64,000 nt of DNA, taken from CAMCTV01 sp964420985 (lineage in GTDB: Bacteria; Bacteroidota; Bacteroidia; Flavobacteriales_D; Sanyastnellaceae). The DNA lies in contig CAYQUT010000003.1 of NCBI GenBank assembly GCA_964420985.1, forward strand, positions 103,844 through 167,843, in the 5' to 3' direction. This document shows, piece by piece, positions 53,126 to 61,170 of this stretch; positions within the stretch are counted from its first letter, which is position 1, and the number at the start of each line of letters is the position of its first letter. Made by a program: the position numbers and the translations under genes. The notes below the pieces were generated by a model. It was not told where the DNA came from, searched no databases, and worked only from the letters and a program-made list of their open reading frames with translations.

Positions 53126-54004
53126 CTATGCTTTGCGCAGCATTTCCTTTATCCACCGATCAAAAACAACTTGGTCCCAATCCGATGCTTCGAAAAATGA
53201 AACCGACTCATTTGGACGCCATTGACCAGAACCTAAAACGATGTTTGGGTGTTGGGATCTGGTCTCTTGAAAAGACCAACCTTTGGGATATTTTTCTTGA
53301 AACAAAGGCCCAAATGCCGCCTCGTCATGCCCATAGATCAACTTCCAAAATCGTTGATCATTGTTAGAGGTTAAACCTCTTGGCTGCTCCCTTCCCATAC
53401 TCCCATCCCCTTGCGAATATTGCTCCAAGATATCCCATCGGTCCAAAATCACCATTGTATTGAAAGACAACTCCTTTACCCTTTGGATCCAAAGGTTCAA
53501 ATAGTCAATGGGCATCAAATAACTGGCATCGATCCGGAATCCTGAAACTCCGTTCTCCATCCAATGCTTGGCATTGGACACAAAGTATTCCAATACTGCA
53601 GGATGATGATGATTCAGCTGTGCTACATCTGTCCAATTGGTTCCTGAGGGATGGTGCAATTGCCCATCGTCATTTTTTGAATAATAGTCCTTCTTTGTCA
53701 ATGACCAAGGATGATCCCAGGCCGTATGGTTCATGACCCAATCCATCCAAAGTGTCATTCCATTTTCTTGAACCGCGTTGCGTAGGACATTCCAATCTTC
53801 CATACTCCCCCAAGCGGGGTTCAATGCTTCGAAATTAGAAATGCAATAGGGTGAACCCACCGAGCGCTTTTCACCTTTCTGAAAAAAAGGCATGAGATAC
53901 AACACCTCAACGCCGATGGATTGCAGCGATGGTAAAATGCGAATCAACTGCTGGCATTGATGGGATTTTCCCAATGCACAAGGATTGACTTCTAAGACAA
54001 CCAT
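53126..54004 (-). CDS. Short, catalytically degenerate GH13 (alpha-amylase-like) protein
   Basis: A 292-residue protein with no signal peptide, related to the amylase at 340-1740 (compare MDWVMNHTAWDHPW with its region I). The nucleophile Asp is kept in GVSGFRIDASYL. The acid/base Glu position reads ILDRWD, with no Glu. Region IV reads TSNNDQRFW, so the transition-state His is Asn. The beta-rich C-terminal domain is missing. It therefore looks like a binding or regulatory pseudoenzyme rather than an active amylase, though activity on an unusual substrate cannot be excluded. It starts two bases after hemB on the same strand. Confidence 0.75.
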   Translation of the reverse strand: MVVLEVNPCALGKSHQCQQLIRILPSLQSIGVEVLYLMPFFQKGEKRSVGSPYCISNFEALNPAWGSMEDWNVLRNAVQENGMTLWMDWVMNHTAWDHPWSLTKKDYYSKNDDGQLHHPSGTNWTDVAQLNHHHPAVLEYFVSNAKHWMENGVSGFRIDASYLMPIDYLNLWIQRVKELSFNTMVILDRWDILEQYSQGDGSMGREQPRGLTSNNDQRFWKLIYGHDEAAFGPLFQEKYPKGWSFQETRSQHPNIVLGSGQWRPNESVSFFEASDWDQVVFDRWIKEMLRKA

Positions 54005-54006
54005 GA

Positions 54007-54975
54007 CTACTTGAACTTCTGCGCGTATTCTTTGGCGAAATAAGTCAAAATAATATCAGCACCGGCGCGACTGATGCTCAACAACATCTCATGCATCATG
54101 CGATCATTGTCTAACCAACCTTGCTGCGCTGCCGCCTTAACCATGGCATACTCTCCACTGACATTGTATGCGGCAACGGGTACATCAGAGCGATCTTTGA
54201 TTTCGCGAATGATGTCCAAATACAACGTAGCAGGTTTCACCATCACCATGTCCGCTCCCTCATTGAGGTCCAAAGACAATTCACGCAATGCCTCCAAACG
54301 ATTGGCGGGATCCATTTGATACGTTTTCTTATCGCCACTGCGCGGAGCTGAATCCAAGGCCTCACGGAAAGGACCATAGCATGCACTGGCATACTTGGCC
54401 GTGTAGGACATGATGGATACTTTATCGTATCCAGCTTGATCCAATGCATCACGGATAAAACCCACTCTACCGTCCATCATGTCTGAAGGACCGACGATGT
54501 CTATTCCAGCTTGCGCTTGCGCAACAGACATATTGGCCAAAATGGGCAAGGTCTCGTCATTGACAATTTCACCCTCTATCACCAAACCATCATGACCATC
54601 AGAACTGTAGGGATCCATGGCCACATCACTCATCAAAGCGATGTGCGGAAAATGCTGTTTTATTTTTGTAATTAAATGCAAATAAAAATTATCCTCCGCA
54701 AAACTCTTGGTGGCCATTTTGTCTTTCTGACTTTCAGGAAAGACTGGAAATAGAACAAAGGCATTTATTCCCAATTGCACACACTCCTCAATTTCCTTCA
54801 AAACCTCATCAGCTGACCAACGGTAAATACCCGGCATTGAGGCAATGGGAATTTTTGGCGCGTTGCCTTCAAAGACAAACAATGGATAGATAAATGAAGA
54901 AAGGGAAACTGATGTTTCCCTTACCATGGAGCGGATGGCCTCCGACTTCCTATTTCTTCTTGGACGAATTATCAT
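54007..54975 (-). CDS. hemB: Delta-aminolevulinic acid dehydratase (porphobilinogen synthase)
   Basis: A 322-residue TIM-barrel enzyme that joins two 5-aminolevulinate molecules on the way to heme. Schiff-base Lys segments are SYTAKYASACYGPFREAL and MVMVKPATLYLDII. The metal region reads DPYSSDGHDGLV instead of the three-Cys zinc site, so it is of the magnesium/potassium type. The Arg segment SMVRETSVSLSSFIYPLFV is typical. The ATG overlaps the upstream lipoprotein stop (ATGA), in the order yidD, lipoprotein, hemB, GH13. Confidence 0.96.
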   Translation of the reverse strand: MIIRPRRNRKSEAIRSMVRETSVSLSSFIYPLFVFEGNAPKIPIASMPGIYRWSADEVLKEIEECVQLGINAFVLFPVFPESQKDKMATKSFAEDNFYLHLITKIKQHFPHIALMSDVAMDPYSSDGHDGLVIEGEIVNDETLPILANMSVAQAQAGIDIVGPSDMMDGRVGFIRDALDQAGYDKVSIMSYTAKYASACYGPFREALDSAPRSGDKKTYQMDPANRLEALRELSLDLNEGADMVMVKPATLYLDIIREIKDRSDVPVAAYNVSGEYAMVKAAAQQGWLDNDRMMHEMLLSISRAGADIILTYFAKEYAQKFK

Positions 54976-55427
54976 TGAATTTCAGATTCGATTTGAGAAC
55001 GCAAATCATTGAAAGAACTTTGTGCTTCCTTAATGGCTTTCAAAATATCCAAATCCTTGGCTTCAGGACCAAATGGATTTTCAACCCCGTTCTTTTGCTC
55101 AGCTTCCGTAGGCAACAACTTGCTATTGATTTTCCAATCCTCTAATTTGCTCTTGGCACTTTCAATCAATTCCTTTTTGGACATCAAGGCAACAAACTCT
55201 TTGTACTTGATGGTATCCTTGGCCATGGTGCTGTCTTCAGACATGATGGCAATGGTTTTCTCTACATTACCTGCCTCAACATTCAATACAGAATCCAAAT
55301 CTGATTTTTGCTTTAAAAGACCAGTTTGTATGTTGCGGGCCTCCTTCATCATCTCACTTTCTGATGCTGCACAAGCCATGAATAAAACGGCCAATAACCA
55401 AATGGCCAGTCCACGATAATTTTTCAT
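54972..55427 (-). CDS. Lipoprotein of unknown function
   Basis: A 151-residue exported protein. The ATG at 55427 starts the signal MKNYRGLAIWLLAVLFMAC, then a helical, Lys/Glu-rich body (QTGLLKQKSDLDSVLNVE, KKELIESAKSKLEDWKIN). No known domain is seen. It is two bases after yidD and overlaps hemB by four bases. Linkage to heme synthesis is only positional. Confidence 0.7.
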   Translation of the reverse strand: MKNYRGLAIWLLAVLFMACAASESEMMKEARNIQTGLLKQKSDLDSVLNVEAGNVEKTIAIMSEDSTMAKDTIKYKEFVALMSKKELIESAKSKLEDWKINSKLLPTEAEQKNGVENPFGPEAKDLDILKAIKEAQSSFNDLRSQIESEIQ

Positions 55428-55428
55428 T

Positions 55429-55662
55429 TTATTTTCTTTTTTTGTTTTCATTTTTCGGTACTGGATCGTAACCCCATCCACCCCATGGGTGACAACTTCC
55501 AATTCTTTTTATTCCCATCCAAGAGCCTTTCATCCATCCCCACTCCTGCAATGCTTCAATGGTATAATGGCTGCAAGTAGGCTGATATCGGCAATTGGGA
55601 CCCAACAATGGTGATAAATACTGTTGGTACAATCGAATCAGGAAGACAAAGAACTTAGTCAT
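55429..55662 (-). CDS. yidD: Membrane protein insertion efficiency factor YidD
   Basis: A 77-residue protein with the family core LIRLYQQYLSPLLGPNCRYQ, PTCSHYTIEAL and RIGSCHPWGGWGYDPVP. It helps insertion of membrane proteins by YidC. The three Cys and the C-terminal PWGGxGxDPVP signature are intact. It has its own exact -7 box ten bases upstream. Confidence 0.94.
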   Translation of the reverse strand: MTKFFVFLIRLYQQYLSPLLGPNCRYQPTCSHYTIEALQEWGWMKGSWMGIKRIGSCHPWGGWGYDPVPKNENKKRK

Positions 55663-55672
55663 TGTTTCGGGT

Positions 55673-55680
55673 CAAATATA
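55673..55680 (-). promoter_or_regulatory. Predicted -7 box (TATATTTG) of the yidD-hemB-GH13 operon
   Basis: Exact TAnnTTTG on the minus strand, ten bases before the ATG at 55662. Confidence 0.5.
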
Positions 55681-55682
55681 AA

Positions 55683-56381
55683 TCACCGATGATTGAGCGG
55701 TTTCTTAAATTTTCTTTTTTTGTTCTTCTTGTTCACTTTTCTAAATCCATCTTCCAAGAAATCATTCAACTTATTGCCTTGAATGGTTTTTACTGCGGTT
55801 AGATCTTGAATATGGCTAACATCCAATTTCCCTTTACTCAAATACTGAAGGTCTTTTAATACAACATCATCGGTCACCGTGTTGCGGTTCCAGTTCAGTG
55901 CATTCTGCTTCATAAGATTAGCAATGGCCTGGGTAAATTGTTTTTTCTCTTCACCTTCCTCCAATGCGCTGCACTTGTCAATCATTTTTTCGACATAGCG
56001 ACCATAATGACCAAACTTCATGTCACGTTGTGGATAGGGAATGGGGTTGGGTTTCACCACCAACTCCTCACGAGCAGGCATGGGGTAAGGGCTGTCCACA
56101 TCCAATTTAAAATCAGACATGATCATCAGATGCACCCACAATTTGTGTTGAAAGTCTTCCATGTCCCTCAAGTATGGGAATAACTGCCCCATCACAGACA
56201 ATATCGCTTTGCAACATTGGTTGCGTTGTTCGCGGTCTTCCAATGTCATGGCATACTCTACCATCTTTTGAATATTGCGACCATATTCCGGGATCTTCAA
56301 ATCCTTTCTTAAACTGTTGATCTCCAAAATATGCGGCTTCAACGCCTCTCCTGGTTCACGAAATGAACTCGATGCTCTCAT
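55683..56381 (-). CDS. DUF4290 protein
   Basis: A 232-residue cytosolic protein of a Bacteroidota-specific family. Recognisable segments are LKIPEYGRNIQKMVEYAMTL, ILSVMGQLFPYLRDMEDFQH and MKFGHYGRYVEKMIDKC, which look like two related halves. The C-terminus is strongly basic (RKVNKKNKKRKFKKP), which suggests nucleic acid or ribosome binding. The function is unknown in the family. It lies between uvrD and yidD on the same strand. Confidence 0.85.
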   Translation of the reverse strand: MRASSSFREPGEALKPHILEINSLRKDLKIPEYGRNIQKMVEYAMTLEDREQRNQCCKAILSVMGQLFPYLRDMEDFQHKLWVHLMIMSDFKLDVDSPYPMPAREELVVKPNPIPYPQRDMKFGHYGRYVEKMIDKCSALEEGEEKKQFTQAIANLMKQNALNWNRNTVTDDVVLKDLQYLSKGKLDVSHIQDLTAVKTIQGNKLNDFLEDGFRKVNKKNKKRKFKKPLNHR

Positions 56382-56404
56382 GTGTATTCTTGATTAATTA
56401 ACCT

Positions 56405-58750
56405 TCAATCGATGATGGTTAGCTTGGCGAATTTAAGCAGTAATTGCTTTTGTCCTTCAGATGGGAAGAAAATGGTTGCCTTGGCATCGGCACCTTCCCC
56501 CTCCACCTTGAGGACTTTCCCTTTTCCAAACTTTTCATGACTCACAGTCATGCCGGACTCCAATTGCAAAATAGGTCCAGCCGGTTTGGATTGTGCCGCA
56601 TCCACTTTCTTGAAGTTGCCTGTGGGTATCACATCCTTCTTCACCGGTGGCGTGAAGTTCACCGGAATGTTCGGTGTATCACTCAGCATGCGGGGTTCAC
56701 GCTCTCCGACCCTACCCGAATTGAATCCTTGCCTTTCTTTTCCAAAGTCAATTTTAGGACGACTGAACTCAGAGGGTTTATTCATCGACACTCCCTTCTT
56801 ATCGATGAAATTGTCGTCAATCTCGTCAATGAAACGTGAGGGTTCTCCGTAGGTCAATTGTCCCCAACGGTATCTTGTAGTAGCATAGCTGATGGTGACC
56901 TTTTTCTCTGCTCTGGTCAATGCCACATAGAACAAGCGACGCTCTTCCTCCAATTCTTCCCTAGAATTCAAGGCCATCATTGAAGGGAATAGATTTTCCT
57001 CCAATCCGACAATGTAGACATAAGGAAACTCCAATCCTTTGGCCGCGTGGATGGTCATTAAACTAACTTTCTCTTTTTCGGCCGAATCTTCATTGTCTGC
57101 GTCGGTCAACAAAGCCACGTCTATCAAAAATTCAGAGAGCGTATTGACCTTGTGGGGATTGGCCGGATCTATTTTATCTGAAAATTCCTTGATACCATTC
57201 AACAATTCTTGAATGTTTTCATACCGAGCAACGCCCTCTGGGGTTTTGTCATTGTACAATTCTTTGAGCAATCCGCTGCTGCTGGCAATGTTATAGGCCA
57301 CCTCATACGCTGGAGCAGTTTCCAATCCAACTGCAAAACTGCGAATCATGGTTGTAAACTCGGACAACTTTAGTGCAGTACCGCTATTGACGCCGATCTG
57401 CTGTGGCGTGAGGATGACCTCCCACATGCTGGTATTGCGTTCGGCCGAAAGCACCTGTACCTTTTCGAGGGTTGTCTTTCCAATTCCACGTGCAGGATAA
57501 TTGATGGTACGCTTCAAAGCTTCCTCATCCTTGTGATTGGCCACCAATCGGAAGTAGCCAATCAAATCCTTGATCTCCTGGCGTTGGTAGAAGCTTGTTC
57601 CTCCATACAACTTGTAGGGAATATTCAGCTTGCGCAATGATTCCTCGAAAGAACGGCTCTGGGCATTGGTTCGGTACAAAATCACAAATCCGTTGTAATC
57701 GATGCCCTCCTCTTTCTTGGTGGCAAAAATATGATTGGCAACATACGCGCCTTCTTCGTTATCGGACACTGCCTTGTACAAACCAATCATGGAACCTTGG
57801 TCATTGGAGGTCCAAACGTTCTTTTTGATTTGATCTTTATTCTTGGCAATGATGCCATTCGCTGCATTCACGATGGTTTGCGTACTCCGGTAATTCTGTT
57901 CCAATTTGTACATCTTGTAGTCCGGGTAATCTCTCCTAAAATTCAAAATGTTTTGAATATTGGCTCCGCGAAAAGAATAGATACTTTGCGCATCATCCCC
58001 TACCACACAGACATTCTCATGGGCCTTGCCCAATTGCTTTACAATAAGATATTGAGAAAAATTGGTATCCTGATACTCATCGACCAAAATGTAATGAAAT
58101 TTGTGTTGGTACTTCAACAACAGATCGGGATGATCCCGAAAAAGCACATTGGTCTTGAACAACAAATCGTCAAAATCCATGGCACTGGCATTGAAAAGTT
58201 TGTTGTTGTATCGTTCATAAATTTCGACCATGCGCGATTTTCCGCTCATGTGATCTTCATTGATCAAATCAATGTTATTTCTATAATCCTCCGGACCTAT
58301 AAGATTGTTTTTGCACGAAGAGATGCGATGCAGCACATTGCTGGGTTTATAAATCTTATCATCCAAACCCAATTCCTTGAGCACATCCTTGATCATGCTC
58401 TTGGCATCATTGGTATCGTAAATGGTAAAATTCCGGGAGTAATTGATGCGCTCCGCCTCATTGCGCAGAATGCGTGCAAAAATGGAGTGAAAAGTTCCCA
58501 TCCATATGTTGCGCGCATCTGCTTCACCCACAAGGGCCGCAATACGGTGCTTCATTTCAGCCGCTGCCTTATTGGTAAAGGTCAATGCTAAAATTTGAAA
58601 AGGGTCCACCCCATTTTGAATCAAATGGGCAATGCGATAGGCCAATACACGGGTCTTGCCAGAGCCAGCACCGGCAATAACCATCAATGGGCCTTTGATA
58701 TGGGTAACAGCTGCCCTTTGGGCGTCGTTGAGTTCGTTCAAGAAAGACAT
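56405..58750 (-). CDS. pcrA: UvrD/PcrA-type ATP-dependent DNA helicase
   Basis: A 781-residue superfamily 1A helicase for repair and replication-fork maintenance. The ATG at 58750 (MSFLNELNDAQRAAV) is preferred because a full promoter lies just upstream. Motifs: I AGAGSGKTRVLA, Ia LTFTNKAAAEM, II VDEYQDTN, III VVGDDAQSIYSFRGA, IV LEQNYRST, V MTIHAAKGLEFPYVYI and VI VALTRAEKKVTISYA. The C-terminal tail with a Tudor-like end (GMTVSHEKFGKGKVLKVEGEG) is present, as in PcrA. Confidence 0.95.
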   Translation of the reverse strand: MSFLNELNDAQRAAVTHIKGPLMVIAGAGSGKTRVLAYRIAHLIQNGVDPFQILALTFTNKAAAEMKHRIAALVGEADARNIWMGTFHSIFARILRNEAERINYSRNFTIYDTNDAKSMIKDVLKELGLDDKIYKPSNVLHRISSCKNNLIGPEDYRNNIDLINEDHMSGKSRMVEIYERYNNKLFNASAMDFDDLLFKTNVLFRDHPDLLLKYQHKFHYILVDEYQDTNFSQYLIVKQLGKAHENVCVVGDDAQSIYSFRGANIQNILNFRRDYPDYKMYKLEQNYRSTQTIVNAANGIIAKNKDQIKKNVWTSNDQGSMIGLYKAVSDNEEGAYVANHIFATKKEEGIDYNGFVILYRTNAQSRSFEESLRKLNIPYKLYGGTSFYQRQEIKDLIGYFRLVANHKDEEALKRTINYPARGIGKTTLEKVQVLSAERNTSMWEVILTPQQIGVNSGTALKLSEFTTMIRSFAVGLETAPAYEVAYNIASSSGLLKELYNDKTPEGVARYENIQELLNGIKEFSDKIDPANPHKVNTLSEFLIDVALLTDADNEDSAEKEKVSLMTIHAAKGLEFPYVYIVGLEENLFPSMMALNSREELEEERRLFYVALTRAEKKVTISYATTRYRWGQLTYGEPSRFIDEIDDNFIDKKGVSMNKPSEFSRPKIDFGKERQGFNSGRVGEREPRMLSDTPNIPVNFTPPVKKDVIPTGNFKKVDAAQSKPAGPILQLESGMTVSHEKFGKGKVLKVEGEGADAKATIFFPSEGQKQLLLKFAKLTIID

Positions 58751-58755
58751 TCCTA

Positions 58756-58783
58756 CAAAATTAGCTTTGTCCTTCCCGTACAA
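58756..58783 (-). promoter_or_regulatory. Predicted uvrD/pcrA promoter (TTG-N17-TAATTTTG)
   Basis: On the minus strand TTG (58781-58783), 17 bases, then an exact TAnnTTTG (58756-58763), with five bases to the ATG at 58750. Both boxes are good, and a leaderless start is implied. Confidence 0.6.
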
Positions 58784-58917
58784 TTGAAAAAGTTTTCCAA
58801 TGTTGATATTTTTCGTGAGAGAAGAAACACCCCCAGTCTAAGGTACTCAAACCGAAAACAAGTGGCCCAGACCAGGAGTGTTCTCTAACGCTGCTTTTGA
58901 ATGCGCCTCCTGTGCAT

Positions 58918-59157
58918 CTAATTGATACCGCGGATGCGCGATTTGGGTACGATGTACTCACCATTGCCCGGATTCTGAATCATCTGGTAAAACTCTTGAC
59001 ACAGGTAATTCAAGGACCGGTTGAAAGTCCTATTCTCCAAATAACTTTCCCAAACTTCCATGGCCAAACGTTTGGTAACGTCCCAAGCATAATGGTTGTA
59101 ACCATCTGGACGAGAGAAGGTATCGATGTACCTTTTTACTTCTGTTAAGTTATTCAT
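58918..59157 (-). CDS. Small soluble hypothetical protein
   Basis: A 79-residue frame starting MNNLTEVKRYIDTFSRP, predicted mostly helical, with an amphipathic middle (KRLAMEVWESYLENRTF, LNYLCQEFYQMIQ). It is unlike any family I recognise. It looks like a real gene: the composition is protein-like, nothing else occupies the region, and the strand matches its neighbours. The 167 bases between it and uvrD hold only the uvrD promoter. Confidence 0.55.
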   Translation of the reverse strand: MNNLTEVKRYIDTFSRPDGYNHYAWDVTKRLAMEVWESYLENRTFNRSLNYLCQEFYQMIQNPGNGEYIVPKSRIRGIN

Positions 59158-59231
59158 ATCGCAACAATGTTTTGTTTAACGATACAAACTAACTTTACGA
59201 CATTGTAAAGGATTTACAAGCCAAAAAAAAA

Positions 59232-59360
59232 TTGAAAAAAAATAATTTACCCCCTTGGCTCAAGAAATTAGGATGGGCTTCTTTTTGGTTCTTTGTGATC
59301 AAAGGAACCATTTCCACCTTGCTGATTCTTTGGGCTGGATCTCAGTTTTTTTCCTGCTGA
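59232..59360 (+). CDS. Small single-helix membrane protein, TTG start (42 residues)
   Basis: A 42-residue frame that is too short for routine calling. From a TTG at 59232 it reads MKKNNLPPWLKKLGWASFWF, then FVIKGTISTLLILWAGSQFF and a final Ser-Cys. That is a basic N-terminus followed by one transmembrane helix, a pattern of many tiny Bacteroidota membrane proteins. No ATG is available: an in-frame stop lies at 59190. TAACTTTA, one base off the -7 box, is at 59189-59196. The stop abuts the convergent gene at 59361. Function is unknown. Confidence 0.45.
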   Translation: MKKNNLPPWLKKLGWASFWFFVIKGTISTLLILWAGSQFFSC

Positions 59361-60206
59361 TTACTCCATCATCAGCGACTGCAATGCACGCAACTCACTT
59401 ACTTTATTGTTGTCTTTTATTGCAATGGCCTGATTGATCAACAAATTGATCATGCGTCCTACCCATTCCTCTTTGGTGCAATTGTGAAAAAATCGCTCAT
59501 CCAAGGGATACTGCTTTTCATGCAGCAAGTCAATGATGTCCTCTCTGGACAAGATGGAACCATTTTGATGGGGATGAACATAAAACAAGGTCTCCGTATC
59601 TCCTCCCAAGTCTTCTTCCTGATAGGCCAAAATACAATCACCTGGCACGTTGATGGCCCGCATATTGATTTCCAAACTCTCTGCCAACCACGAATACAAT
59701 GCCCCTACGATTAAAGGCTCGCCTCTGCGGGTATTCAGCAACTCCCCCAATGTGTTATGTCCTTGACTCACGTGGGTTACCCCCTCCAATGCATACACCT
59801 TGAAAAGTATTGTATTAAAAACATTCACGGCCTCAATTGCCGTCAAAAAATCATTCAGCTCCAACCAAATGTCTTGTCTGATCTTGAGCACTTGTGCCTT
59901 TAACTCCTCCTCTCTCCCTGATGGATGATTTACACGGTTCAAAATCAAAAGTGCCTCCAACAGATCCTGTTCTGGACTCTCTTTCCATTCCCTTAGTCTT
60001 TTGTAAACCGCTTTGTGATTCAACTCTTGAATGAGTGACTCGATGCGCTTGTTGAATAAGGGGCCGTAGACGTTGTATTCCCAATAATGCTCGAGCTGAG
60101 GAATCAAAGCTTCACCGTATCGGGTGAGCTCCGTCCGCACTTGTGCAAAAATCTCTTCATCTGGATCTTCTATCAACTGTATCAATGCACTTACTTCTCC
60201 CTGCAT
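59361..60206 (-). CDS. Transglutaminase-like SirB1/YchA-family protein
   Basis: A 281-residue cytosolic protein. The ATG at 60206 (MQGEVSALIQLIEDPDEEIF) is chosen over one six codons upstream, since the -7 box at 60226 leaves no room for the earlier start. The N-terminus looks HEAT-like (DPDEEIFAQVRTELTRYGEA). The SirB1 core is LGELLNTRRGEPLIVGALYSWLAE and INVPGDCILAY. In the family the transglutaminase fold lost its clear peptidase function; the role is unknown. It follows the nucleoside phosphorylase and dnaN on the same strand. Confidence 0.8.
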   Translation of the reverse strand: MQGEVSALIQLIEDPDEEIFAQVRTELTRYGEALIPQLEHYWEYNVYGPLFNKRIESLIQELNHKAVYKRLREWKESPEQDLLEALLILNRVNHPSGREEELKAQVLKIRQDIWLELNDFLTAIEAVNVFNTILFKVYALEGVTHVSQGHNTLGELLNTRRGEPLIVGALYSWLAESLEINMRAINVPGDCILAYQEEDLGGDTETLFYVHPHQNGSILSREDIIDLLHEKQYPLDERFFHNCTKEEWVGRMINLLINQAIAIKDNNKVSELRALQSLMME

Positions 60207-60225
60207 ATTGCTCGTTTTGGTCATT

Positions 60226-60233
60226 CAAAACTA
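60226..60233 (-). promoter_or_regulatory. Predicted -7 box (TAGTTTTG) of the SirB1-like gene
   Basis: Exact TAnnTTTG, 19 bases before the ATG at 60206 and one base before an in-frame ATG at 60224. It therefore supports the downstream start. Confidence 0.45.
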
Positions 60234-60288
60234 ACGGGAAGTGAGAAGGGTAATTGTAGGAAAATGATTTGTTATTCACACCAATTTT

Positions 60289-61170
60289 TTAAAAGGCCAC
60301 GATAGCCTTTTGTATCAAGCTTTCAACAGCCTGCTCTGGTGTTTCAGTAAATTCCTGTGTTGCTCTATTTGCCAGCAGAACGCAACAAGTGAGCGCTTGG
60401 TGACCCAACATACTGGCCAGCGCATACATACCCGACGATTCCATTTCAATATTGGTTATCCGCATCCCACCCCATTCAAATTTTTGCATGTGCGTCCAAT
60501 CCTCGTTCTTGGAATGCAAACGAACCGACCTACCTTGAGGTCCATAAAAACCATTGGCCGTGTAGGTAATGCCTTGGATATCAAAAATGGGATATCGCTG
60601 CAACAATTCTTCGCTCGATTGCGCAACGTAAGTGGTATCAAATGTCAAAACCCTTTCTTTTAAAGACGTTAGCAACTCCTTTTCTTTGGCCTCCATCTCA
60701 GCCTCATAGCTCAAAGGAACGCCATCGTGCGCAAATGAAAATCGCGCAGCAACGATGGTGTGAATTGGAATCTCTGGACGAATGGCACCCGAAGTTCCCA
60801 ATCGTAAAAAACGCAATTGACGCAGCTGCGGATTGATTTGTCTCGTGGCGGGATTCACGTTTACTGCGGCGTCCAATTCATTGATTAAGATATCAATGTT
60901 GTCCACGCCTATTCCAGAAGAAACCACGGTCAGTGGTTTACCCTTTAATAAACCAGTATGCAAGACATATTCCCTGCGATGCAGTTGTACTTGAATACAA
61001 TCAAAATACTTGGATATTTTAGGGACGCGCTCTGGATCACCAACGATCCATATATCGTCTGCAATTTGATCCCCCTTAACCGCCAAATGGTAAACAGACA
61101 GATCAGAATTGAGTATAAGGTGAGTATTCGGAATGATTTCCGATGCAGAACGAAGCCTCCTCGCCTTCAT
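60289..61170 (-). CDS. Nucleoside phosphorylase (uridine phosphorylase-like)
   Basis: A 293-residue PNP/UDP-family enzyme that cleaves nucleosides with phosphate. Motifs are IVGDPERVPKISKYFD (phosphate loop), VVSSGIGVDNIDILINEL, FLRLGTSGAIRPEI and TNIEMESSGMYALASML (ribose/base site), the last typical of uridine phosphorylases. Base specificity is inferred. Its ATG overlaps the dnaN stop by one base. Confidence 0.88.
   Translation of the reverse strand: MKARRLRSASEIIPNTHLILNSDLSVYHLAVKGDQIADDIWIVGDPERVPKISKYFDCIQVQLHRREYVLHTGLLKGKPLTVVSSGIGVDNIDILINELDAAVNVNPATRQINPQLRQLRFLRLGTSGAIRPEIPIHTIVAARFSFAHDGVPLSYEAEMEAKEKELLTSLKERVLTFDTTYVAQSSEELLQRYPIFDIQGITYTANGFYGPQGRSVRLHSKNEDWTHMQKFEWGGMRITNIEMESSGMYALASMLGHQALTCCVLLANRATQEFTETPEQAVESLIQKAIVAF

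Noticed and set aside
57731..58591. A 286-residue plus-strand frame
   Set aside because: Antisense shadow of the uvrD/pcrA gene, with no family features.
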